Position numbers and translations under genes: made by a program. Shown here in pieces: positions 42,070-53,990 of a stretch of 64,000 nt of DNA. Within the stretch, counting starts at the first letter, position 1; each line of letters opens with the position of its first letter. Below the pieces are notes generated by a model. It was not told the DNA's origin, made no database searches, and worked only from the letters and a program-made list of their open reading frames with translations. Source of the DNA: Adiantum capillus-veneris. Taxonomy: Eukaryota > Streptophyta > Polypodiopsida > Polypodiales > Pteridaceae. Location: assembly GCA_014529385.2 (NCBI GenBank), contig CM043963.1, forward strand, positions 100,617,412 through 100,681,411, in the 5' to 3' direction.

Positions 42070-44470
42070 ACTTACTTAGCTGAAGATCTAAAGCAAACAA
42101 AGGAAAAGTTGAGAAAACTAGAAGGAGAATCAACAAGGAAAAGGGAACCCCTAAGGTAATACTAGAGCTAGACATAGTCAAAAAACCCAAGAGCGCTAGT
42201 TCAGGAGGATCCATATTGGTAGAGAAGGTCAAAGAACTATTAGACGCCCTCCTTAAAGCCTATGAAGCACAACTCAAAAATAATCAAACCCAGGAACAAA
42301 GGTGGATGACATACCCATATGCGGAGCTAGAAAAGCAAAGGCTTGAAATGTGCCAGAAAATTATTTAAACAGCCCAAGTTTTACTAGAACCTCCAATTGA
42401 AAAACTTGAGGATGTGATCCTTGTTCCACCAACACCCATAATCCCACCAAACCAAGAGCAAATAGAGCTAGATCCTAGTGACGAGCACAAACTAGAGCTC
42501 AAGGACCCGTATTGACTACCACGGATAAATCTTCCAAGGGATATCACTTAGTTATACATGAAGGTTGTAGAGAAATAGATGGTATCGACGAACTGTGGAA
42601 ACAAGTCAGAGAGGCCAATGAAGCTAGTGAGCTAAGCACACACATAAACTAGACCAGTGACGGAAGAGGGATGTTTCTTCCACCAATAGAGGAATTTGAG
42701 GTTGAATTTCAAATGAATCTAGAAGTGAAAATGTATTGGGGAGACCAAGGATCTGTACAATCTATGGACAACTAATCCCAATTGCTAAGAACAATACCAT
42801 CCTATACGGGAGGCCCGAGGCCAAATCAGATGTTGTTGCAATCCCATTAGAGAGACTCTCTTCCAAGCAAGTCATTGATTCTAAGGGCTTGATAGACATA
42901 TTATCAACACTTGTGATATGCACAATAATGCTAGCTGGGTTGTTACGAATACGACCGAACATGTGGATGATGGTAGGAAGTTGTTTGGAAAATTTTGGTG
43001 TAAAGGATCCTTCGTCGCGACTTTAAGAGTGCGAATTTAAGAGGGAATCCGAGAGCTCAAAAAACCTTACCTTACTACCAGGATAATACCGTTGAACAAA
43101 GCCAGAGAATATTGTGAAGGAGAAGATGAAAACACGACTCTTCCTGTAGAATATCAAGGTGCCACCACCATGGAAATTCTTGACAATGGATCTGGGGTCG
43201 CCATTGCTACGAAAGAAACATGAAAAAATGGGAAAAACCGGCTTTGAGAGCAACAAGAATGAATCTGCAGCTTGTAGATGGGTATATGGAGAAAACCCCC
43301 GGGCTTCTAGAGAAAGTAATCGTCACCTCTTGTGGAATTGAATATGAGCACACATTTGCCATTGTCAATTTTGGCAAGAAGAACAACTACGACACCATAG
43401 TTGGAAGACCATTCATGAGACAATTAAAAATGGTCCAAAACTAGGGTTATGACCATATATACGTGAGAAACATGGACCAGGAAAAACATAAAAGACCATA
43501 GTTACAAGGATGTAACAAGAACACCAGTTGAGGAGTTTGATTTAGCTACATTAGCAGGATTTGAACTCTAGGTAAGTCCAAGCAACTATGGACGTCTGGA
43601 GCTTCAAATTGTGGAATCTTAAAGCGTGAGGAGTGCATTCTAGAAAGATTTAGATGACAAAGACTACATCCTAGAGTCCTTTCCAAAAGAAGATCTAGAG
43701 CCATTAGGATGGGAGCACATTCTGACAACCTTGGATGTGTGTGTTGTTGAAGATGGTCCAACAAAAAAAAATTGTGACAAGGATGGCTATGACATATTCC
43801 CATATTACACGGTCAATGTAGTAGAGAAAGAGGGTGAGGATGGAGAGGAAGAGTTGTTTTACGACTCTTGGAAGAATTTCAAGTATGATGAAGACGTAGA
43901 TGATGAATGCTCAGACAACCCGAGTGATAAAGAAGAAACCATAACAGATCTCAGGCTTTATGATTTTCCAAATCAAAAACCTAGGTGGCAACAACTCTAC
44001 ACAAAGAAAAGAACTTTGAACATGGCCACATGAAATCCGATGCTGAGAGTGAAAGGGAAAATAACAATTTTGATGCTCGTAAAGGCAAAAGATTGTGTGA
44101 AAGACAAAATCTCATATTAGTTTATAAAAACACAAGAAACAAGAACAAAGAGAGTGCTAAGAGCTTGAGGAAGCAAGCTCAAAAGAAACAAAACAAAAGA
44201 AACCACAAGAACAAGGGATGGATGAGTTCGGAGAACCAAAATGTACCAATGTTGAGCTTGAAAAGAAATACCAAGGACTCAAAAGAACCCTGAAGAAAGT
44301 ATGGACAACGGAGATAGAAAGGGAGCAAGGAGGGAGCACCGAGATGGACAATATGGATGTCCCTTCCCATTATAAAAATTTCATTATCCAGAACAAGAAG
44401 ATAGCGATGACTCAACCAATCAGGGAGAAAAAAGGAAATGAATCCTATGATGGCCTAGAAAAGGCAAAAT
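42070..44470 (+). pseudogene. Ty3/gypsy element B: protease and acidic linker
   Basis: Around 43160-43440: ILDNGSGVAIATKE (an Asp-x-Gly protease active site, with Asn in the middle position), EKPALRATRMNLQLVDGYME, SCGIEYEHTFAIVNFG and IVGRPFMRQLKMVQN. Together these form a retropepsin of the plant gypsy type. A linker (43731-44033) is strongly acidic, with DEDVDDECSDNPSDKEE. The segment at 42070-43100 is Glu/Lys-rich and heavily interrupted. The region before the RT (44218-44470) is Lys/Glu-rich. Confidence 0.75.
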
Positions 44471-44520
44471 GAATAGACCTAGTAGATTCTAGAGAGGCTG
44501 CAAGATCGGTCTACATAGCA

Positions 44521-45240
44521 ACGGATTTGAGTGCAGAAGAAGTGGAGCTGCTCATTGAACTCCTCAAGGAGTATAGAAATGTTTTTGCATGGTCATACAA
44601 AGACCTCAAGGGGGTGGATCCATCCATATGTCAACACACAATTCCCTTGAAGCCCGACGCCAAACCCTGCAGACAGCGTCCCTATACCTATAATGAGACA
44701 TTTTCCAAATGAATTAAACAAGATATTGGCAAGCTTAAGGAGGCAAAATTCATCTACAAGATTGAACACACTGATTGGGTGTCACCCATTGTGGTTGGCC
44801 CCAAGGAAAATGGTAAATTATGCGTATGTGTGAATCTCAAAAAAGTGAATGCTGCAATAATAAGGGATAACTATCCCTTACCAATCACGGAACATGTGCT
44901 TTAACAAGTGGCTAGCAAACAAGCCTACTATTTCTTAGATGGGTTCTCATGATACAATCAATTGGCTATCGCGGTTGAGATCAATACAAAACAACCTTCA
45001 CCATGGAATGGGGAATCTACGCTTACAGGGTAATGCCTTTCGGCTTGACCAATGCACCAGCCACATTCCAAAGGTTAATGACACACACTTTTAAAGAATA
45101 CTTACGAATATTCTTGGAAATATAAATGGACGACCTTTGTGTTTACTCTATCCTTAGGGCAGAGCACATTGAGCATCTCAAAAAAGTATTTGAGAAGTGC
45201 CATTTACCCCTTGTAACTTTTAGTCTTAAAAATGCACATT
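44521..45240 (+). pseudogene. Ty3/gypsy element B: reverse transcriptase, first part
   Basis: Clear RT start: VELLIELLKEYRNVFAWSYK, DLKGVDPSICQHTIPLKP, KQDIGKLKEAKFIYKIEHTD, WVSPIVVVGPKENGKLCVCV. The palm FLDGFS is followed by the catalytic box, where the Tyr codon before MDD is a stop (45123-45125). Other stops and frame shifts occur near 44710 and 44903. It is interrupted at 45241 by a solo-LTR-like insert and resumes at 45909. Confidence 0.85.
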
Positions 45241-45908
45241 TGTAAGGCCCACATTATGGGGAGAAGCCATAGTGCGTAAGAAAAATCACTCGCCAAAAAA
45301 TAAAAAATAACGCCTAGGTTCACTGGAATATTCCCTTTTGTTTCGAAATATTTTGGCCGGATGCGGGCCGAAAAGGTGATCGAAAAACGGCCCGTCGGTT
45401 GGCCAATGGCTGATGGGCAGAAGTATTTGGCCGATCACCGAATTCAAGGCCAGTGGTCAAATTTTAGGCGGGCTTGTCTTCTCAAGGGCGGCCACACATG
45501 GGTGCATTGGAGAGTCCAACTTGGAATTGTTTACACAAGGGCGACTACACACGACTGCCTCTCATGAGAGAGGGCAACCCTTTTGGCCTATAAAAGGAGG
45601 CCTCTTCTACATACAAAAGGCATTGTGAAGTTGATGAAACAAGGTGTATGTGAGGTGGTGGTAGTAAAGCAAGGCGGGAGCTCCATTAAGGTCATAATCC
45701 CTTTGTAACCTACGTCTAATTTGAATACTAAAGCCATTGAGTGGCTTCTTTCTTGTGGACATAGCCACATTGGGTGAACCACATAAATCATGTGCTCTCT
45801 CTCTCTCTCTCTCTCTCTCTACTCTATAATCTCTCGTGTGTGAAAATTATCTCTCTCCATTAAGTAAACTACTTTAATACCTACTTAGCTACATCCTATT
45901 TCCTAACA
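45241..45908 (+). mobile_element. Solo-LTR-like insertion (668 bp)
   Basis: It starts TGTAAGGCCC and ends CCTAACA, and interrupts RT coding sequence that resumes directly after it. It contains the TATA box TATAAAAGG at 45589-45597 and a (CT)n run at about 45797-45821. These are typical LTR traits without any interior. A perfect target duplication is not visible: TGTAG follows, and the only similar bases to the left are the TGTAA at its own start. The family is not seen elsewhere in the window. Confidence 0.7.
45589..45597 (+). promoter_or_regulatory. TATA box of the solo LTR
   Basis: TATAAAAGG in the middle of the LTR-like insert. It implies plus-strand transcription. Confidence 0.55.
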
Positions 45909-46700
45909 TGTAGAACTTATAGAATCTGCCAAAATCCTAAAAAATGTGTCATGGATAGGGTAGAATCTTGGGACACATTGTCTTTGAAAATGGTATCTCT
46001 ACGGGTCTTGATAAGATCAAGTGATTGTGGAAATGCCAAGGCATTAATGGCAAACATGTACAATCTTTCATGGGACACTATGAGTACTACCGACAATTCA
46101 TATACATGCATGCAGTTATTGCACAGCCCCTTTATAGGTTGGTAGTTATCTTTTTGATTGGACAAAATAATGTGAGGAGTCATTCGCAAAACTTAAGGAT
46201 GCGCTTATATTAGCACCAGTACTTAAGGCACCAGATTGGGATAAAATATTCCATGTTCACATTGATGCCTCGACGTTTGCTATAGGCTGTATCTTGGCTC
46301 AATCAAGAGAAGGGACAGTGGAATTCCTAGTCTTCTATGCTAGTCGACAACGGAACAATGCATAAAAGAATTATGCAACCACAGAATGAGAAGGGTTAGG
46401 AATGATATATGCCGTAAAGAAATTTAGGCATATCTTTTGGCCAACAAATTTGTCTTCTTTACAGATCATCAAGTCCCCTTGTATCTAATAAACAAACCTT
46501 GCAATATAGGAATAATTATTTGTTGGTTCATCATATTGCTTGAGTTTGATTTCACGATTGTGTTAAAAAAGGGAAAAACACATCTTAGAGAAGATCATCT
46601 CTCTAGATTACCCAATAATGAAGCACTCAAAGGAGTGGGTGATGATATACCCGACGCTTACTTATTCAACATCAAGATGATTTCGAAGTGGTATTAAAAG
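45909..46700 (+). pseudogene. Ty3/gypsy element B: RT end and RNase H
   Basis: The RT connection resumes with LGHIV-like sequence and SFMGHYEYYRQFIYMHAVIAQPLYRL (46050-46140). RNase H follows: KDALILAPVLKAPDWDKIFHVHIDAS, TFAIGCILAQ (46190-46310), VFYASRQRNN, EGLGMIYAVKKFRHIFW and FFTDHQVPLYLINKP (46437 onward). Several stops. The RNase H Asp in HVHIDAS is kept. Confidence 0.8.
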
Positions 46701-47147
46701 GTAGTCAATATTTTGACTTACGATGGTGAGTTTGATAAGACTGCACAAACCCATAAGCGACAAACAATCAGGCAAACAAAAAACGTTTAGCTAGTAGGTG
46801 GACGCTTGTACCATCCAGGCTCCGACAGAATACTACAACTATGGATTAGTCTAGAAGAATATGAGTTTTATCTCACGGAATCCATGTACAAGACATAGCC
46901 TTCCATTTCTCTCAAAAGAAAACACACTAGCACTTAAATCAACTAAGAGTGTATTGGCATATTATGCATGTGGATGTACATATTTATGTTCTAAATTGTG
47001 CGACATGCAGGAATAATCCACATGTGAATTATGCCACGTTATTTCAGATTATAGTTGCACCGCAATGGAGCAAATATATGGTTTGATTACCTAAAAACAA
47101 GGACATTCCTTGAAAATATCACATGATCCAGAGAAAGAGCCATTGAG

Positions 47148-48315
47148 TTGGAAGCACGAGACTTCACACTAATCAAAAATCAACTCTACAAGAGAGAAAA
47201 GGATAACCAACTTAGGATATGTGCTATAGAAAATGAATATTTGCCTATCTTAGAGCAAGCACACAGAGGAATTAGTGGATGCCATTTTTTGAGAGATAAG
47301 GCAACTAAAATTGTCTTAACTACTAGAATATAGTGGCCTACATTGCATATGGATGTAGATGAATATGTTAAACGATGCGATGATTGCCAACGTACCAAGA
47401 TATCTATAAAAAGAGATGAGATGCCATTACGGCCAATGATGGGAGCAAGGACATTTGCTAAGTGGGTCTAGACTTTGTGGGACCAATTTACCACCCGCTT
47501 ACAAATCGCATGCACAATATATCATTGTCGCCACGGACTATCTCACAAAATGGGCTGAAGCAAAGGCCACACAAAAGGTAGGTGCTAGGACTACTGCGCA
47601 GTTTCTATATGAAAATGTCTTTGTAAGATATGGATTACCCATAGAAATTGTCAGTGGCAGAGGCACACATTTCATAAATGAGGTTATTGAAAATCTTCTT
47701 GACGAATTCATGGTTATTCATAAGAAATCTGCCCCATACCATCCACAAGCCAATGGACAAGCATAAGCCACTAACAAAACACTTTGCACATTATTGACAG
47801 AAATAGTGACGGAATCACAAAAAGATTGGGACTAGAAGTTACATTCTACCATATGGGCATATATAGTGACCTATAAGACATCAATTGGAACGACACCTTA
47901 CAATATGTTGTTTGGTCTTAATGCCATTCTATCGGTTGAATTCTTAATCCCAACTCTGAGAGTAGCTAAGCAACTCGAGTGGATTGGTCATGAATTGTCA
48001 TCAAGACTAGATGATTTGGAAAAGCTAGATAAATTATGCCTTCAAGCGGTAGCATCTATCTATGATAAGAAAAGACGCCAAAAGGAGTACTTAAACAAGC
48101 ATGTGCGGTCAAAAGAATTTAAAACAAGGAAGTACGTCTTGGTTTATACCTTGAAACAACATGCTAAGAAACTCAAAAAGCAAGGGATGGGACCATTTGT
48201 GATCAAAAATTTGTCACCAAGTAGTGCCATCAAGCTTGCGACTTTAGACGGAGAGGAAATGCCTAACTGGATTAGTGGATGTAGGCTCAAGAAGCATCAT
48301 CTATCACTAACCTAG
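47148..48315 (+). pseudogene. Ty3/gypsy element B: integrase with lost catalytic residues
   Basis: The zinc-binding segment shows EQAHRGISGCHFLRDKAT and CDDCQRTK (47250-47400). The core has IIVATDYLTKWAEA (first Asp kept) and IVSGRGTHF, where the second catalytic Asp is Gly (47656-47658). In HPQANGQA the catalytic Glu codon that should follow is TAA (47764-47766). The C-terminal half (47866-48315) continues with YKTSIGTTPYNMLFGLNAIL and ends LKKHHLSLT. Two of three catalytic acids are gone, so the enzyme was dead even apart from frame changes. Confidence 0.85.
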
Positions 48316-49440
48316 GAAATGCAAAAAAAATCCATAGCAAGAAACACCGAACAAAATAAAAGCAACGGATGGTGGAAGAAGCACAGGCAGAAGCTAAGGA
48401 ATACATGGCTAAATGAAGGCTTCTATGACAACAACAACATGGGAGATCATTGCGAATCAACGCACCTTCCATAAACTACTTCAAAGAAGATAAAGTGGAT
48501 CCAGCGATCAAAGTCAATATTAGTAACAACCAAGTTGAAACTACTTCTCTACTCGATATAGGAGCCCAAGGAAATATCGTTTCCCTCAACTTGTATAAAT
48601 AGATTGGTCATGATGTAGAGCTTCAAAAAATATCACATGAGATGCAGAGCTATATTGGCCACTAGATATGAGCATTAGGGTTGGTGACCTTGTATGTTCA
48701 AATCAATCAATATGTCTACCCACACAGATTCTATGTGGTAGAGGACACTCAAAACCAACACAAACTATTGCTAGGACAACCATGGAAAAGGATGTAAAAT
48801 GTTCAGATAGATCACCAATCTGGTACAAATTCAGAATGAAGCAGAGAAGCAAACGATTGCATTGGCCAAAGTCACATAACCAAAGCCAACAATGGAAAAG
48901 ACTACTGACAAGGGCAAAAGAACCTTGAACACATGAACCATGAAATGGATTCGCAAAAAGGCCACACAAAAGCCAACACACCAAGTCAAGATGGCATCAA
49001 CCCAATCCTCACCATCACCGACCAAAAATCCTGCAAAAGAAATAACAAACAGGAGAAAAAAATGGATACCAAAGCAACAACTCAACACAAAGCAGGTTTG
49101 GGCTAGGAAAGATAAACTACATGCCAAAGCATCACTCAATACCCAAAAGCCGGCAAGACCTTTTGTATCATCTAACAGGCCCATATGAAACACCACTGCA
49201 TCTATCACACAAACATGGGTACCAAAGAAGCTGGTTCAAGATCAAAAACCAATGGAGTTTATTTGGATTTTGAAGTGTAGCAAGTTGAATCCCTATATGA
49301 AGCGAAATAAACCAACCAAGCACCACTTGGAAAACCTACGACCAACCAAGTCAACCAAAAAAATCAGGATAGCCAAATAATTATGCCAAGCACAAAGAAA
49401 TCACCGTTGGATCTAGAAGGGAGAGTAAGAAGATACTGGG
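48316..49440 (+). pseudogene. Additional retropepsin fragment downstream of integrase
   Basis: At 48500-48800 the plus strand reads IKVNISNNQVETTSLLDIGA (an Asp-x-Gly protease site), QGNIVSLNLYK and later KLLLGQPW, a second complete retropepsin pattern. Protease normally precedes RT in gypsy elements, so this is probably the gag-protease part of another element (C). Lys-rich sequence with RKKWIPKQQ and QTWVPKK (48940-49230) follows. Stops are frequent. Confidence 0.6.
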
Positions 49441-51289
49441 TTTCACATATTTGAAAAGTTCTTTCCATTTTGGTCCACTTCACAATTGGCCATTCCCATT
49501 GTAAGTGTGAGGAGGCACCTCCACTTGACACATATAGAACACTACCATGGGATTATGTGGAGACATTAACAAAACTCTTTGCTAGCAATACTATGGCTCC
49601 TACCACTGTAGCTTACCTAATGCCTTACATTAAGGAAAGTGGAAAGTCAAGATCACTTACAAGCAATGAGGTTAAGGAATCTATGTTGAGTACATACTCT
49701 TATTGGATTATATTGGGTCTACATTATTGTGTTCCTTGTCTCTTGCTCTACAATTTAAGTATAAACATTCTCAATTCTGTCGTGGTTCATGACGCATTGC
49801 TTGTGAGCTAAATACATTGATTTGAAGGATTAAATGGTTGTTTTTTTAATGTTTTGACCATGGATAAGTGTTTCTATGCTTAAGGAGGACCTTGATGCCT
49901 TCTTTGATAGATTTCATGTTGGAATTCAGTCCACATCTTTGCTCCACAATGTGTCGGAAATAATAAGGTGTATAGAGACTCATGCAATGAAGAAGTTTCC
50001 TTTCTTCATGATATGGAGTCAAGAAAATTTCCACAAGCACTCAAAGACCGTCTTATATTGACTCAAAAGGATGAGGGTGGAAGCAATGTTCAAACCTCTT
50101 GCGTATAATTGAAATCAATTTGGAGATGTTTGCAAGCGTACAAGGGAAATGCTACTTGATGATAGCATGTACAAGGGATGTCTAAATCTAGTCAAGAATT
50201 GGATCTTTCCCAACTCCTTTGATGCTAATGTTTTTGATATAGGTTTGATTGATTGAAGAAGTTTTGTGATACTTTTGGTGCAATTAAGCCAATCAAGTGA
50301 TGCTTATGGGGTTGTCAAATTTGATCGCTATGATCAAGAGCATATTCAATTTGGACATGCATTGTATGAGAAATTTAGAGGTGCTATTGATGGGTGGACT
50401 AAATCCAGTGATAGTGATGTCTCAACTTCCCGATCAGCTCAATCCAAACATCTTGGCAACAAGCATGGAAGATTTATTTAATCCTCCATTCCTCTTGCTT
50501 TAAAGGACCTTCTCTATCACAAGGATTGGCTTCATCAGTCATGACCACAACAAAGCATACTCCTTTTCCATAGAATGGTTTTTAAAGATCAAAGCTACAT
50601 AAATTTCCTTTGACATTGACTTTAAAGGACATGGAAGCTATTCACATAGTGCAAGAGTTGGGCTATAACAAGAGTTACACAAATGGAGAATCTACTAAAC
50701 GTTCCATAGATAGCTTACAAAATATGTATTCTCACCAAGGATGATATCAAAGCCCCATCATGTAAATTCCACTGTGATAGAGTAAACAACACTATGTTGT
50801 AAAAAACGTGAAACTTCACACAATAGCTTTTCATCAATGCACCTTCGACAACAGATTTCAACATTAATTACTTTGTACTTTTGTTATTTCAAGTAGATCT
50901 ATTTGTACATAAAATTATTTTGTGGATGATTGTTTGGTGTTTCTTAACACCACCTCCTAACGAAAAAATAATCTACTCTTATGCCCAAGAAAAATCTTTA
51001 CTTAAGAACTTGTCACACTTGATTGCACCCTTTTGGATTTACATGTAATTAGAAGTGACCTAGATAATGTGTCCCCATGATTCATGGCAAACACAATTGT
51101 CATACACGTTGTGTTCACCCAATTTATTGGAGTGTAAAACTCTATGTGTATTTGTGCATTTACTCCTCAAGCATTTTAAAGCTCTATGTACTCAACACAA
51201 TTCATTTTCTTATCTCCAAAGATAATATGCAAGACTTGAATTTGAAACTAGATGTGATAATCGTGCACATGACCTATTCCAATTAGATG

Positions 51290-51328
<39 letters not shown>

Positions 51329-51331
51329 TCA

Positions 51332-51396
<65 letters not shown>

Positions 51397-52068
51397 TGTC
51401 ACACATCAATAGTTGTGTATTGTTGCCATCATTTGTTCTTGTATCTTGCCTCATTAGTGAACTAAATAAGTAAACAAGCATGTACCTTCCTTTTTGCTTT
51501 AGATAATTCACAAACTTGCTAATATAGTTTTTTGATGATTTTGGGACAATATGAAAGGTCTATAGTAAACAATATGCATGTATTAAGGAGTCTAAAGGGA
51601 CATGGCATTCCATTGATCAAATAGTTTGGTACAACATTTTTGCTCACAATGTCAAACCTACTCAACAGTAGATCTCATGGAGTTGAGGTGATCACTCAAA
51701 AATTAATGCATTTTCAATTTTCCATATTAAATCATCATAGATTAATCTAAATATCTATGCCTTTTCTAAAAGTTTTCTCTACACAGTTATCCACATTTAC
51801 GACAATAAGTTAATGTCATGATTCAAACATACAAGACATACTATCTCATTGATAGTTTTTATGGAAAGGAAGCAAATTATAATGATTGAAATGCATAGTG
51901 GATAAAACTTCACCACATTTATAAAGTGGGATTAGGAGATTCCCATAATTATTAATAAGGTATTTATCCTCAAACTAAACTTTGCAGCAATTACGAACCT
52001 TATAAGCAAACCACATACACATACTTTGTTTGTTCTCCATAAGTTGTATCATCACATGGACATTAGTA
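49441..52068. other. Unassigned AT-rich stretch
   Basis: Short plus-strand frames at 49470-49811 and 49876-50481 give peptides (for example LDAFFDRFHVGIQSTSLLHN) that I do not recognise. They may be decayed gene or transposon pieces. A CT/CA microsatellite lies at 51293-51395. Confidence 0.4.
51293..51395. repeat. Compound (CT)n (CA)n microsatellite
   Basis: The CT run (51293-51330, slightly interrupted by CA) passes into a pure CA run of about 30 units. Confidence 0.96.
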
Positions 52069-52448
52069 CTCTGATACCATGTTGAAATGTAGAGAGAGAC
52101 AAGAAAAGAGACACACCACGTATGCTCCCAAAGACTGATTCATGTTGAAGATAAGATACATATAAATAGGTGAGACCAAGTTGAGTAGAATGAGCCATAT
52201 ATAGCTCCAACAAAAAATAGACTACTCGTACTCCTACACCATATTGCATAGAATTTACTCAATTCTATCTTTGAAATTGATTATATAACTTTTTTCTATG
52301 TTATAGTGTCTTTTCTTTAGCTCTATGTGGTCAAAGGGTCGACACTTGTGTACACGCCACATAGACGAGTGTCAAATTACCATGAATTGTGGCATCATGG
52401 AAAACTTTGACAAAAATAGTGATGAGGTAAGGTACTCTAGGACTATTT
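52069..52448 (-). mobile_element. Copia LTR remnant with initiator-Met primer site
   Basis: TGGTATCAGAG on the minus strand (52079-52069) directly abuts an LTR-like end (TGTTGAAATG in plus view from 52080). So a minus-strand copia-type element once ended here. Its LTR runs right until copia 2 begins at 52449. Its family differs from copia 1 and 2, and no coding part is legible to its left. Confidence 0.6.
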
Positions 52449-52675
52449 TGTTACCATATACATGTAGTAGTGATGTGTGTAAACACACATTTGGACTGTC
52501 GACGCATTTTCCCCTCACTAGGAGGTTTTTTCCCCCTGTGCATTGTATATGTCCATTACTCTAGGGCTATCTATTTTTCCATTGCACACTAAGTAATACA
52601 CTCTCTATTGTGTGCCTTGAGCTTCCTTCATCTTCTCCAAGATGTGTGTGTTTTCTTGGAACCCTAATTCCAACA
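52449..52675 (+). repeat. Copia 2 5' LTR
   Basis: 227 bp, TGTTACC...CCAACA, the reverse complement of the copia 1 LTR apart from scattered substitutions. The primer site after it (52677-52689) reads TCAATATCAGAGC, so the tRNA-pairing TGG is damaged. Confidence 0.92.
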
Positions 52676-53018
52676 ATCAATATCAGAGCAGGTTGCATCC
52701 TCCCGGGCTTGGTCGCTAGCAGCTACAACACACGCGTGCTCACTTTCTTCGATTTCTTTGAGCTTTGGCGAGCATAAGCAGGTCCTCAAATACTTCCAGA
52801 AAGTAGGTTTCTGAGTCGGGCTCATTTCAGCTTCCGTTTCCACTAAGGAGAGTATTGTGCAAGCTATTTTGTCATTTTGTGCAGAATTTTTTTCAATGTC
52901 ATTTTTTGCATAATAGGCCCCTTATAATCTTCTACGGTTTGTGTTATATAGCACGTGTTGTTCCTGCTTTGTTTCTCTTATTTTCGAGAAGTTTTCACAT
53001 CAGGTGCAGACATTCACC

Positions 53019-53990
53019 ATGGCTGACAACATCATAGATGCATTCAAGATGTTTGCTACTAAGGATAGATTGGATGGCAACAATTAGCCTATGTGGGCTT
53101 ATATGATGCAACATGTCCTTATGTCAAAGGGTGTATAGAATATTGGGTAGGGCATTGATGTACGTTCTAGTTCTGAGAATGTAGGCAATGTTGAGGATGT
53201 TGCAAGTTTTGGTCCAGGATTGCTACTGCTAGAGTTGTTTTGCATACGGCTGAGCAAGCTTGTTGGGATGTAAAAGATGCGCAGGCTCATACATTGATTG
53301 CGTTGTCTGTGAAGTGCACTATTACTCCTGACATTCATTCAACAAAATCTACAAAACATGCTTGGGATATTTTGGCTGGTCTTTATGGAAGTTGCAATGA
53401 GGCAAAAATTGCATTGCTGCGTAAAAAGTTGGAGTTGAAGATTATGCATGAGAAAGATGATATGGACACTTTCCTTGCAGGTGTCAAGAATATCAATGAG
53501 CAACTTATTTCTACAGACGAAGTCATTTCTGGCAGTCCCTTGTGTAGACAGTTCTTGATCCTTTGCTAGATTCTTACCAAAATTTTGCTAGTACTTGAAG
53601 GCTTACGACCCAAGGAAATCCAGAAGTTGTCAAGTTTGATGCATTATGCAAATTTTTGTTGCAAGGGACGTCACTTTCCAAAAAAATAGGACTAAACAGC
53701 GTGGAGTTGAACATGCTTTTATTGCTGCTCAAAGAAAAGGTGTTAACAACAATGTAGCCACTTCTCATGGTTCTTATATGAGTGGTAAATCAGATGTTCG
53801 TAATGCTTTTGATGGTAGCAATTTGTCTGGGAGTTCTGGTGAAAATGGAAAAAAGAAGATGAGTTGCCATTATAGTAAAGCTAATGATCACTTGATCAAG
53901 AAGTGTCCTAAGTTGAAGGCCAAAGAGGCTAAGAAGAATGGGTTGGTTCCACTACAAATTCAGCTAATGAGTCTTTTGTGAAAGGAGATA
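53019..53990 (+). pseudogene. Copia 2 gag
   Basis: ATG 53019 starts MADNIIDAFKMF, with an early amber codon at about 53085 and repeated frame changes. The UBN2-like core (EAKIALLRKKLELKIMHEKD; DDMDTFLAGVKNINEQL) lies at 53390-53520. The zinc knuckle (about 53865) reads CHYSKANDHLIKKC: the second Cys is Ser but the last Cys is intact, the opposite damage to copia 1. The two copies thus decayed independently at this motif. Confidence 0.85.

Noticed and set aside
49470-50481. Host gene candidate in the 49.4-50.5 kb frames
   Set aside because: The frames are short and interrupted by many stops, with no family recognised and no splice pattern that joins them convincingly.
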